This document shows, in pieces, positions 1 through 5,810 of a DNA stretch of 8,603 nucleotides. The position numbers were made by a program, and so were the translations under genes. The stretch is from an uncultured Saprospiraceae bacterium (GTDB lineage Bacteria; Bacteroidota; Bacteroidia; Chitinophagales; Saprospiraceae), in the NCBI GenBank assembly GCA_937967535.1, contig CALCMV010000270.1, positions 1 through 8,603 on the forward strand, given 5' to 3'. Position 1 is the stretch's first letter. Every line of letters begins with the position of its first letter. The notes beneath the pieces are model-generated. The model saw only the letters and a program-made list of their open reading frames with translations, was not told where the DNA came from and searched no databases.

Positions 1-190
1 AATCATAAGTAATTGATTATCAGTTATTTTATTTTTATTAAGGTAAAAAATATTCAATTAATTAAATTTTATAATTATTTGATAAAAAACAATTTACCTA
101 ATACCAAATTTCCTAATTCCCCAATGTCCAAAGTCCAGTAAAAATACGGAGATAAACATTCGTAAAAATTCATCGTTCAACATATTTATT

Positions 191-853
191 ATGAAATATA
201 TCTTGTTGTTTTCTACCTTAATACTCTTTACTTCCTGCGGTGTCACCAATGATTCTTCAAGCATAGAATCTGCTGAACACCAAGCGGTTAAAGTCGTAAA
301 AAAAACACCTAATGAATTGGACAAATACGCCAAAGCCTATTTTGCAAGCGGTTGTTTTTGGTGTGTAGAAGCGGTCTATGAAAGTGTACGCGGTGTCGAA
401 GAAGCTATTTCGGGCTATGCGGGCGGTCAGCATCCCAACCCAACTTACCGACTCATCGGCACAGGTACAACGGGACATTCCGAAACCATCGAAGTCTATT
501 ATGACCCTGAAGTGGTGAGTTTTGAAACGCTTGTCAAGGTGTATTACGGTTCGCAAGACCCTACTACGGTCAACGGGCAGCATCCCGACTACGGTTCGCA
601 GTATCGCTCTATGATTTTTTATGCAAATGATGAGGAGAAAAAAATTGCAGAAGATTTTAAAGCAAAACTCGATGCTTCCGGCGAATACAACAAACCAATT
701 GCTACAGAAATAGTGCCGTTTGAGAAATTTTATCCTGCCGAAGATTATCACCAAGATTATGAAAAACTCAACCCGAACCAACCTTATATCGTTGGCGTTT
801 CTATTCCGCGTTTAAAACGTTTTCAAAAGAAATTTCCCGAATTATTGAAGTAG
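191..853 (+). CDS. msrA: Lipoprotein peptide-methionine (S)-S-oxide reductase MsrA
   Basis: A 220-residue protein that reduces methionine-S-sulfoxide in oxidised proteins. The N-terminus is a lipoprotein signal: a hydrophobic stretch (residues 3-14) leads to Cys16 in the context FTSC, so the enzyme is probably anchored in the envelope and not cytosolic. A polar linker (17-48) precedes the catalytic domain. Family hallmarks visible are GCFWC with the nucleophile Cys55, GYAGG (75-79), GHSE with the acid Glu98, and DYGSQYRS containing Asp133 and Tyr138, which surround the sulfoxide in known MsrA enzymes. The C-terminus (PRLKRFQKKF) is typical. Apart from the lipidated Cys16, only Cys55 and Cys58 are present, so the C-terminal recycling cysteines of E. 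coli-type MsrA are missing. No MsrB domain is fused and no msrB lies nearby. The ATG at 191 is chosen because it gives a complete lipoprotein signal; no Shine-Dalgarno is visible, as is usual in Bacteroidota. A palindromic element starts 3 bp after the stop. Confidence 0.96.
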   Translation: MKYILLFSTLILFTSCGVTNDSSSIESAEHQAVKVVKKTPNELDKYAKAYFASGCFWCVEAVYESVRGVEEAISGYAGGQHPNPTYRLIGTGTTGHSETIEVYYDPEVVSFETLVKVYYGSQDPTTVNGQHPDYGSQYRSMIFYANDEEKKIAEDFKAKLDASGEYNKPIATEIVPFEKFYPAEDYHQDYEKLNPNQPYIVGVSIPRLKRFQKKFPELLK

Positions 854-965
854 CCCTAGTGGCTGCTTTACAGGCTGACCGCGAATACCGTACCGACGAC
901 TTTAGCCGTCGCGTGAAATGAAAATATATTCATAAATAATTGAATTTTAGTAATTTAAAAATTAA

Positions 966-1118
966 AATGGCTACCCATTTAACTTTACCTAAAGCGAATA
1001 CTCGTCAGACGAATCCCTTCATTCAATGCGAATATTTTATGAGACAAATCACTACATTTCACAAAAACCTTCGTCAGACGAGTACTATCCCGCAAGCAAA
1101 CTTAAACGGCTAGCCATT
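966..1118. repeat. Nested ~150-bp palindromic repeat, copy A
   Basis: An inner inverted repeat lies inside the larger element. AATGGCTACCCATTTAACTT at 966 pairs imperfectly with the sequence ending GGCTAGCCATT at 1118. Farther in, ACTCGTCAGACGAA (near 1000-1013) pairs with TTCGTCAGACGAGT (near 1070-1083), differing only at the central base. The unpaired middle is AT-rich. A second copy lies at 7765-7910 and is roughly 85-88% identical by eye. Many of the differences are C/T transitions, which in one strand's RNA could keep pairing through G-U. No coding potential is seen. The repeat is either inserted into the 857-1188 element or is its original core. Confidence 0.7.
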
Positions 1119-1132
1119 AAAATAAAATTCAC

Positions 1133-1152
1133 CTGACGACTAAAGTCGTCAG
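1133..1152. repeat. Perfect 9-bp stem hairpin (CTGACGACT-AA-AGTCGTCAG)
   Basis: CTGACGACT and AGTCGTCAG are exact reverse complements separated by two bases. The hairpin lies within the right terminal inverted repeat of the 857-1188 element, and its counterpart in the left arm (894-911) has a mismatch. It has no T-run after it on either strand, so it does not look like a classical intrinsic terminator. The half-site TAGTCGTCAG recurs at 7571-7580. Confidence 0.75.
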
Positions 1153-1188
1153 TACAGTGTTTCCGGTCAGCCTGTAAATCAGTCACTA

Positions 1189-1361
1189 CGAAATTTAGTT
1201 AAACTCATTCAAAAAGATGCGCTTTCCTCTATTTCCATTCCATTATCACATTAAAAACCTTCATCATGCAAGTGTTTTCATATGTCATTGTGATATAAAA
1301 ACCTTATTTTTACCTTTCAAACCAAATCAACCGTCAAATTACATTGAATTTAAATTGAACA
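1189..1361. other. Upstream spacer of the 1362 gene, no clear feature
   Basis: This 173-bp AT-rich spacer lies between the palindromic element and the next start codon. No promoter matching the Bacteroidota -33/-7 consensus (TTTG ... TAnnTTTG) could be placed with acceptable spacing, and no ribosome binding site stands out. A short open frame starting at 1217 crosses into the following gene in a different phase and is not supported as coding. Confidence 0.5.
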
Positions 1362-2426
1362 ATGCTACGACAGTTCATCATATTCCTGTTTATCAATTGT
1401 TTGTATATCACTATGCAAGCACAGACCGATTCCATCCCCAAGCGTACTTATCCGCCTGTCAATGAAAATGACCTTATCGAAACCAAGTGGCGATACGCTT
1501 TTACGGAGCATGTGGAGACCAATAATATCGTTCATAAAGCAGATGAAACTTACGATTATTATCTACACTTGCGGCACGATTACAGTTTTGAGCATTACCT
1601 CAATGGCAGAAATGCCGAAGGTGCTTGGGTACTGAATGAAGACCAAAACGAGATATTTTACAAATTTCGGAATATCCGTTGGTGGCGCATAGCAGAATTG
1701 ACCAAGCAGAATATGGCATTGGAATTTTCGCTGGGCAATGCCTCTTATCAATACCATTTTGTGTTGGTCAGCGACGAAGATGCGCCCTTCGTCAAACGCC
1801 CCAATGAACTGCCCGATATTGATGTATTGGCAAAAGGAAAAGCGAAAGCTAAAATACGCGATATTATTGCCATTGACCGCCGCAAACGGGATGTCCGTCG
1901 CGAGCGTAGGCGAGAGCGCAGAAAAGCCCGTCGGGACAAACGCGAAAATAAAAGAGCAGACCGCTTTGAACGGAGAAGTAAACCCGAAGAAGTCGTCGAA
2001 TTTATCGAAATTGCAGTCATTGGCGGTGGCTTCTACGGAGGCTTGGATCCCGTAATTAAAGACTTTACCATTCTACGAAATAACGGCGAAATTGTCAAAG
2101 AATTTGAAAGCGTACAAAAGGGTTTGATAAAGACCACCAAGCAAGTAGACAGAGAGGAAATGGAGCGATTGGTCAAATTTATTATCAATAAAAAATTCTT
2201 TGATTACGAAAACTTATATGATTGTGTCACAACGGATTGCGTCAAACGAAAAGGTAAAAAGCCCACACCGATTCCCTTGCGGGTATCCGTACAATATGGT
2301 TCGCTGCGAAAGGTGGTTACGGTTGGGATTTGGGGCTACGACGGCGACCAGAAAATTAAATATGTAGACTATCCCGAAGACCTCGAATTGATTATAGATG
2401 GTCTGCAACGCTTGGTCGGAATTTAA
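1362..2426 (+). CDS. Exported hypothetical protein with Arg/Lys-rich central segment
   Basis: A 354-residue protein I do not recognise. Residues 1-20 form a plausible signal peptide (hydrophobic FIIFLFINCLYI, then MQAQ as a likely cleavage region), so export to the periplasm or beyond is expected. Residues 38-135 alternate charged and aromatic positions (YDYYLHLRHDYSFEHYL, then GAWVL, then IFYKF) in the style of lipocalin-like beta-barrel modules common in Bacteroidota; this is a resemblance only. Residues 158-207 are extremely basic (including VRRERRRERRKARRDKRE) and should form a highly charged helix or linker. Residues 208-354 look globular, with two cysteines (Cys288, Cys293) close enough for a disulfide, and end in an amphipathic helix (DLELIIDGLQRLV). 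The ATG at 1362 is chosen because it gives the signal peptide. A perfect palindrome starts one base after the TAA. No functional link to the neighbours is visible. Confidence 0.85.
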   Translation: MLRQFIIFLFINCLYITMQAQTDSIPKRTYPPVNENDLIETKWRYAFTEHVETNNIVHKADETYDYYLHLRHDYSFEHYLNGRNAEGAWVLNEDQNEIFYKFRNIRWWRIAELTKQNMALEFSLGNASYQYHFVLVSDEDAPFVKRPNELPDIDVLAKGKAKAKIRDIIAIDRRKRDVRRERRRERRKARRDKRENKRADRFERRSKPEEVVEFIEIAVIGGGFYGGLDPVIKDFTILRNNGEIVKEFESVQKGLIKTTKQVDREEMERLVKFIINKKFFDYENLYDCVTTDCVKRKGKKPTPIPLRVSVQYGSLRKVVTVGIWGYDGDQKIKYVDYPEDLELIIDGLQRLVGI

Positions 2427-2427
2427 T

Positions 2428-2483
2428 CAAGGACATATCATGTAGGGACAGGGCATGCCCTGTCCCTACATGATATGTCCTTG
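2428..2483. repeat. Perfect 56-bp palindrome directly after a stop codon
   Basis: Every one of the 28 base pairs around the centre (between 2455 and 2456, in GGGCATGCCC) is complementary, with no spacer. The arm reads CAAGGACATATC... through GTAGGGACAGGGCAT. It begins one base after the TAA of the preceding gene. In RNA it would form a very stable hairpin, but no T-run follows (next bases GTTGTGG), so it is not a standard intrinsic terminator. The core GTAGGGACAGGG... has the look of a dispersed REP-type palindrome. A role in 3'-end protection or transcription ending of the upstream gene is inference. Confidence 0.92.
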
Positions 2484-2510
2484 GTTGTGGATATTATAAT
2501 TTCCAAAAAC

Positions 2511-2541
2511 ATTGTTATAACAATCACCACAACTAATTTTA
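2511..2541 (+). promoter_or_regulatory. Tentative promoter overlapped by a 14-bp palindrome, upstream of hmgA
   Basis: ATTGTTATAACAAT at 2511-2524 is a perfect palindrome. Its TTG (2512-2514) lies 19 bp upstream of TAATTTTA (2534-2541), a 7-of-8 match to the Bacteroidota -7 element TAnnTTTG. If this pair is the promoter, the start of hmgA at 2587 leaves a leader of about 40 bases. A palindrome over the -33 region would be a natural operator for a repressor. No regulator gene is in the window, and short AT-rich palindromes arise by chance, so this is a suggestion only. Confidence 0.3.
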
Positions 2542-2586
2542 GTTTCATTTTCTAAAACGAATCAACGGATTCACGAATCACGAAAC

Positions 2587-3747
2587 ATGCACTATTATTC
2601 ACTGGGCAAAATACCTCCGAAGCGACACACCCAATTTCGCAAAGCCAATGGCGAATTGTACAAAGAAGAACTTTTTTCGACAGAGGGTTTTTCGGATTTG
2701 TATTCGCTCCTCTACCATTGCAATCCGCCTACGCAGATAAAGCAGGTCGGTGAGCCCTTTTCTGTCAAACCCAAATTGATACACGACGAGCAACTCAAAC
2801 CGCGCAGTCTCAAAGGTTTCAAAATCGCGCCCGAAGCGGATTATGTCAAAAGTCGTAAAGCGGTTTTGGTGAATAAAGATTGTAAAATTATCCTCGCTGC
2901 ACCGACGAAGAGCATGGATGATTATTTTTTTAAAAATGCAGATGCAGACGAGGTGATTTTTATCCATGAAGGAAAGGGTAAATTGCATAGCATGTACGGC
3001 GAGATTCCCTTTGAATATGGCGATTACCTCGTCGTGCCGCGGGGTACTATTTATCACCTCGAATTTGATACGCCGGATAATCGCCTGTTTATCGTAGAAT
3101 CTTACAGCCCGATTGTCACGCCAAAACGGTATCGCAACGACTTCGGACAATTGCTCGAACACGCCCCTTTTTGCGAGCGCGACATCCGCAAACCACAAAA
3201 TCTGCAAACCCGCGACGAGCGCGGCGATTTTTTATTTTACATCAAAAAACGCGATGTCATCTATCCTTATCATTACCAAAATCACCCCTATGATGTCGTT
3301 GGTTGGGATGGTTATGTCTATCCTTATGCCTTTTCGATTCACAATTTTGAGCCGATTACAGGGCGCGTGCATCAGCCGCCTCCGGTACATCAAACTTTTG
3401 CCACACGCAGCTTTGTGATATGCTCGTTTTGTCCGCGTTTGTTCGATTATCACCCCGATGCGATACCTGCGCCATACAATCATAGCAATATTGATAGCGA
3501 TGAGGTTTTGTACTATGTGGATGGTGATTTTATGAGTAGAAAAAGCGTAGAACGCGGTATGATTTCCCTGCATCCGGGTGGTATTCCGCATGGTCCACAT
3601 CCGGGTACGGTAGAGAAAAGTATTGGCGCGAAAGAAACGCACGAACTCGCAGTCATGGTTGATACATTCAAGCCCTTATTGATGACCGAACATGCCGCCG
3701 GAATTGAAGATGAGAATTATTATTTGAGTTGGTTGGAAAGCCATTAA
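2587..3747 (+). CDS. hmgA: Homogentisate 1,2-dioxygenase
   Basis: A 386-residue cupin-fold, Fe(II)-dependent dioxygenase that opens the ring of homogentisate to maleylacetoacetate, the central step of tyrosine/phenylalanine breakdown in the cytoplasm. The C-terminal signature aligns with the known enzyme. NHSNIDSDE carries the iron ligands His299 and (allowing a one-residue gap) Glu306. SLHPGGIPHGPHPG carries the substrate-pocket His329 and the third iron ligand His335. His262 in RVHQPPP is the probable counterpart of the human active-site His292. The N-terminal part (GEIPFEYGDYLVVPRGTIYH, 138-157) is the usual first cupin. It is shorter than the ~440-residue animal and proteobacterial enzymes but appears complete, matching a short bacterial form. 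No fumarylacetoacetase, maleylacetoacetate isomerase or HPPD gene adjoins it, so it seems to be transcribed alone. No Shine-Dalgarno is seen. Repeats begin one base after its TAA. Confidence 0.95.
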   Translation: MHYYSLGKIPPKRHTQFRKANGELYKEELFSTEGFSDLYSLLYHCNPPTQIKQVGEPFSVKPKLIHDEQLKPRSLKGFKIAPEADYVKSRKAVLVNKDCKIILAAPTKSMDDYFFKNADADEVIFIHEGKGKLHSMYGEIPFEYGDYLVVPRGTIYHLEFDTPDNRLFIVESYSPIVTPKRYRNDFGQLLEHAPFCERDIRKPQNLQTRDERGDFLFYIKKRDVIYPYHYQNHPYDVVGWDGYVYPYAFSIHNFEPITGRVHQPPPVHQTFATRSFVICSFCPRLFDYHPDAIPAPYNHSNIDSDEVLYYVDGDFMSRKSVERGMISLHPGGIPHGPHPGTVEKSIGAKETHELAVMVDTFKPLLMTEHAAGIEDENYYLSWLESH

Positions 3748-3748
3748 A

Positions 3749-3804
3749 CGTAGCGCGGCACTTTCAGTCCGCGTAGCCGTAGAACGGTGCTTCCAGCCCG
3801 TTCC
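3749..3804 (-). repeat. REP-like repeat units, minus orientation (two copies)
   Basis: Two adjacent units, CGTAGCGCGGCACTTTCAGT... (3749-3773) and CGTAGAACGGTGCTTCCAGC... (3778-3804), are reverse complements (with a few changes) of the units at 3837-3949. The shared core on the opposite strand is ACTGGAAGTACCGCGCTAC. They start one base after the hmgA stop codon. With the three forward units they form a BIME-like back-to-back arrangement that could fold into a long imperfect hairpin. No RAYT transposase gene is in the window. Confidence 0.8.
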
Positions 3805-3836
3805 ACCTTGGTTTGGCAAAGATATATTTAAGACAT

Positions 3837-3949
3837 GGACTGGAAGTACCGTGCTACATTTACAAAATATACGCGAGGCGCGGACTGGAAGTACCGCGCT
3901 ACATTTACAAAATATACGCGAGGCGCGGACTGGAAGTGCCGCGCTACAT
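3837..3949 (+). repeat. 45-bp tandem repeat of the REP-like unit (2.5 copies)
   Basis: Units start at 3837, 3882 and 3927, giving an exact 45-bp period. Each begins GGACTGGAAGTACC and runs through CGCTACATTTACAAAATATA to CGCGAGGCGC; the last copy is cut after CTACAT. Copies 1 and 2 differ at one base by eye. The unit length is a multiple of three, so it stays open in two forward frames (peptides repeating KIYARRGLEVPRYI, or LQNIREARTGSTALH), but nothing suggests translation. It lies between the convergent hmgA and ligase-family genes. Confidence 0.88.
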
Positions 3950-3980
3950 AGGACGAGAGATTCGTCAGGCGATAAGGGAG

Positions 3981-5810
3981 TTAAAATTGAGTCTGTTTTT
4001 CAGTTAGCTCCCGAATTAATTCATCTTTTCGAGGATAATCTTCAGGTAATTTTTCAGCCCAATCCATCGCTGTAGAATACGATTTAAGCCGATAATGTAA
4101 AATCGTCAAATTGTATATAGTGGCTGCCCCTTCGGGATAAAATTTGTGAGCAGCTTCAAAGTGTCGAATAGCCTCATCATAATTTCCAACCACATTATAT
4201 GCTGCTGCCAAATCATTCAAAATTCTGAAATTATTGGGATGAAGCTCGTAAGCTGCGACGAAATGTTGAAGTGCCTCTTTCGGCTGCGACATGGTATTGG
4301 CAGTCATGCCTTCGTGCCAATCAAGCGGAAACCCTACATGGTCTGATTGGTAGAAATAAGATTGCGCCTGCTCAAGAAATTGCCCCTTATCTTGCAATGA
4401 TACGCGGTTGGTATATACCAATTTCATTACTTTTTCTCCTTGATAACGATAATATCCAATGACCAAATTAAAACTAAGTCCGGCTAATAAGAATCCAAGT
4501 AATACGCTATTATTTATTTTGGATAATGCTAATGTGTATTTATTTTGAAAATAATCGCGCAGATAATAAGTCATCATAGCCAATATCAGTACTAACCATA
4601 TTTGATGTTCAATACGTTCTCTCGGAAAACTAAAATTAGCAATGACGATGTAACCCAGCAAACCAACAAATAGTACCAAAATTTTGAGGCTATCGTCAGG
4701 ATTTTTGTTCTTTCTGACGAATAGAAATGCAGGAATTAAAATGGATAAAAACAAAGCCAAATAAACGAATCCACCCAATATTCCGATTTCGGAAAATACC
4801 CAAACAAAATCATTATGCGGACGCTGGAAGAAAGTAAATTTGCCGTATTCGACACGAATTTTAATATCTTCATTAGGGTAAAAAGTAGCCCAATTGCCCG
4901 CACCTACCCCTGTCAATGCTCGCTCACGAGTCATTTGTGCGGTACGTTTCCACATCTCAATACGCTCCTTACCTGTCTTGGACTGACTGTATTCTGTAAT
5001 GTTTATTTTTTCTAAATATACTTTAAAATCATCGTCAACGAGCATAAGCCGCGCAACTACGCCTCCGGTCAACACAAATAATATTGCCAGAAAAACAATT
5101 GCCCTTTTTAAGTTGAAAAATTTTGTAATATATTGAAAACCAATTAAAAAACACGCACCGGAAACAAATAATGCCATATAAACCGTCCGTACTTGAAACA
5201 GTAATATGATAAGTATCTGTATGCTTATTGGAATTAAATACACCAATCGCCATTTTTTATTTTTATGATAAAAAACAGCTAAAACATTAAAAACAAATGT
5301 CAAATACAGGAAAGAACACAGCAAATTTCGTTGGGCGGAAAAGCCTTCAACCCTCTTAAATCCCTTAAAAATGAGTCTGCCAAAATGTTCGTGTGTAATT
5401 ATCTGCCAAAATACCACTGCAAATATGAGTATGGTCAATATCAGATTACACCGCAATATAAAAGGAATGATTTTGCCTTCGGTTCGCAGCAATAAAACCC
5501 GCAGGAATAGGTAAGTAACTAAGGCAGCAAATACTTTCTGTATTTCAAAAACAGCATTAGCAGTATTTAAAGCCCATAGCAAGGAAATTGCGGTAAAAAA
5601 ATAATATAACAAAAACGCTATATCCGGTATAATCAGATAATTCGTCTGCGATTTATTTTTTACAAATAAAAATATACCCAACAGCAGCGTAAGCGACCAA
5701 CAAATAAAACGGGGCAGCAGAGCAATATCCGGCACCGTCGTCAGATGAAAAACGGGGGTGATGACCAATAAGGCAAATACAAATAACTTTGTGCTAATTT
5801 TGGTTTCCAT
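3981..5810 (-). CDS. O-antigen ligase/polymerase-family (Wzy/WaaL/PglL) membrane protein with C-terminal TPRs
   Basis: A 609-residue polytopic inner-membrane protein. About 12 hydrophobic segments are visible across residues 8-455. Between them, a large extracytoplasmic loop (roughly 257-340) holds the Wzy_C-type motifs KERIEMWKRT (281-290), TGVGAGNW (300-307) and RPHNDFVWVFSEIGILGG (330-347). This superfamily transfers or polymerises lipid-linked glycans: WaaL onto lipid A core, Wzy onto growing O-antigen, PglL/PilO-type onto protein. Residues about 509-597 form roughly three TPR repeats (for example AYELHPNNFRILNDLAAAYN) that should face the periplasm and bind a partner. Sequence alone cannot tell which acceptor is used. 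The ATG at 5810 is preferred; an in-frame TTG at 5819 would add three residues. The start lies inside the 3' end of the HYR gene (17-bp overlap), implying one transcript and translational coupling. No other polysaccharide genes are nearby. Confidence 0.85.
   Translation of the reverse strand: METKISTKLFVFALLVITPVFHLTTVPDIALLPRFICWSLTLLLGIFLFVKNKSQTNYLIIPDIAFLLYYFFTAISLLWALNTANAVFEIQKVFAALVTYLFLRVLLLRTEGKIIPFILRCNLILTILIFAVVFWQIITHEHFGRLIFKGFKRVEGFSAQRNLLCSFLYLTFVFNVLAVFYHKNKKWRLVYLIPISIQILIILLFQVRTVYMALFVSGACFLIGFQYITKFFNLKRAIVFLAILFVLTGGVVARLMLVDDDFKVYLEKINITEYSQSKTGKERIEMWKRTAQMTRERALTGVGAGNWATFYPNEDIKIRVEYGKFTFFQRPHNDFVWVFSEIGILGGFVYLALFLSILIPAFLFVRKNKNPDDSLKILVLFVGLLGYIVIANFSFPRERIEHQIWLVLILAMMTYYLRDYFQNKYTLALSKINNSVLLGFLLAGLSFNLVIGYYRYQGEKVMKLVYTNRVSLQDKGQFLEQAQSYFYQSDHVGFPLDWHEGMTANTMSQPKEALQHFVAAYELHPNNFRILNDLAAAYNVVGNYDEAIRHFEAAHKFYPEGAATIYNLTILHYRLKSYSTAMDWAEKLPEDYPRKDELIRELTEKQTQF

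Larger units (their letters stand above)
857..1188. mobile_element. MITE-like palindromic element with 59-bp terminal inverted repeats
   Basis: The first 59 bp (857-915) and the reverse complement of the last 59 bp (1130-1188) align without gaps at 49 of 59 positions. This includes an exact 14-bp match, TTTACAGGCTGACC at 867-880 against 1165-1178. The 332-bp unit encodes nothing credible. Each arm carries a small hairpin (CGACGACTTTAGCCGTCG at 894-911; a perfect one at 1133-1152). A second palindromic repeat sits in the middle (966-1118). No target-site duplication is evident at the edges and no transposase is present. The structure suits a non-autonomous miniature inverted-repeat element, but a large structured RNA or a decayed older element is also possible. 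It begins 3 bp after the msrA stop codon, so msrA transcripts would end in or run through it. Confidence 0.6.

Noticed and set aside
966..1118. CRISPR array at the CGTCAGACG repeats
   Set aside because: The repeats are short palindromes with irregular spacing, spacers are not unique units of constant length, and no cas gene is present.
1217..1465. Short open frame upstream of the 1362 gene
   Set aside because: It overlaps the better-supported exported protein in another phase and has low-complexity composition without any domain-like pattern.
2428..2483. Classical intrinsic terminator
   Set aside because: The stem is strong but no T-run follows on either strand and there is no loop. It is better described as a repeat palindrome, although it may still shape 3' ends.
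2559..2579. GAATC/GATTC alternating short repeats before hmgA
   Set aside because: Five-base arms in a short AT-rich leader are expected by chance; too weak to call an operator.
2599..3207. Long antisense open frame inside hmgA
   Set aside because: It is a shadow of the strongly supported dioxygenase frame. Its translation has no family motifs and it lacks its own intergenic space.
3813..4075. Open frames translating into 15-residue repeats (KIYARRGLEVPRYI type)
   Set aside because: They arise because the 45-bp tandem repeat is a multiple of three and stays open in two frames. There is no start context, and they run into the antisense of the ligase-family gene.
5736..5747. GTCGTCAGATGA within the ligase-family gene, similar to 7573-7584
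   Set aside because: It lies in well-behaved coding sequence (residues FHLTTV), has no inverted partner nearby, and is probably coincidence.
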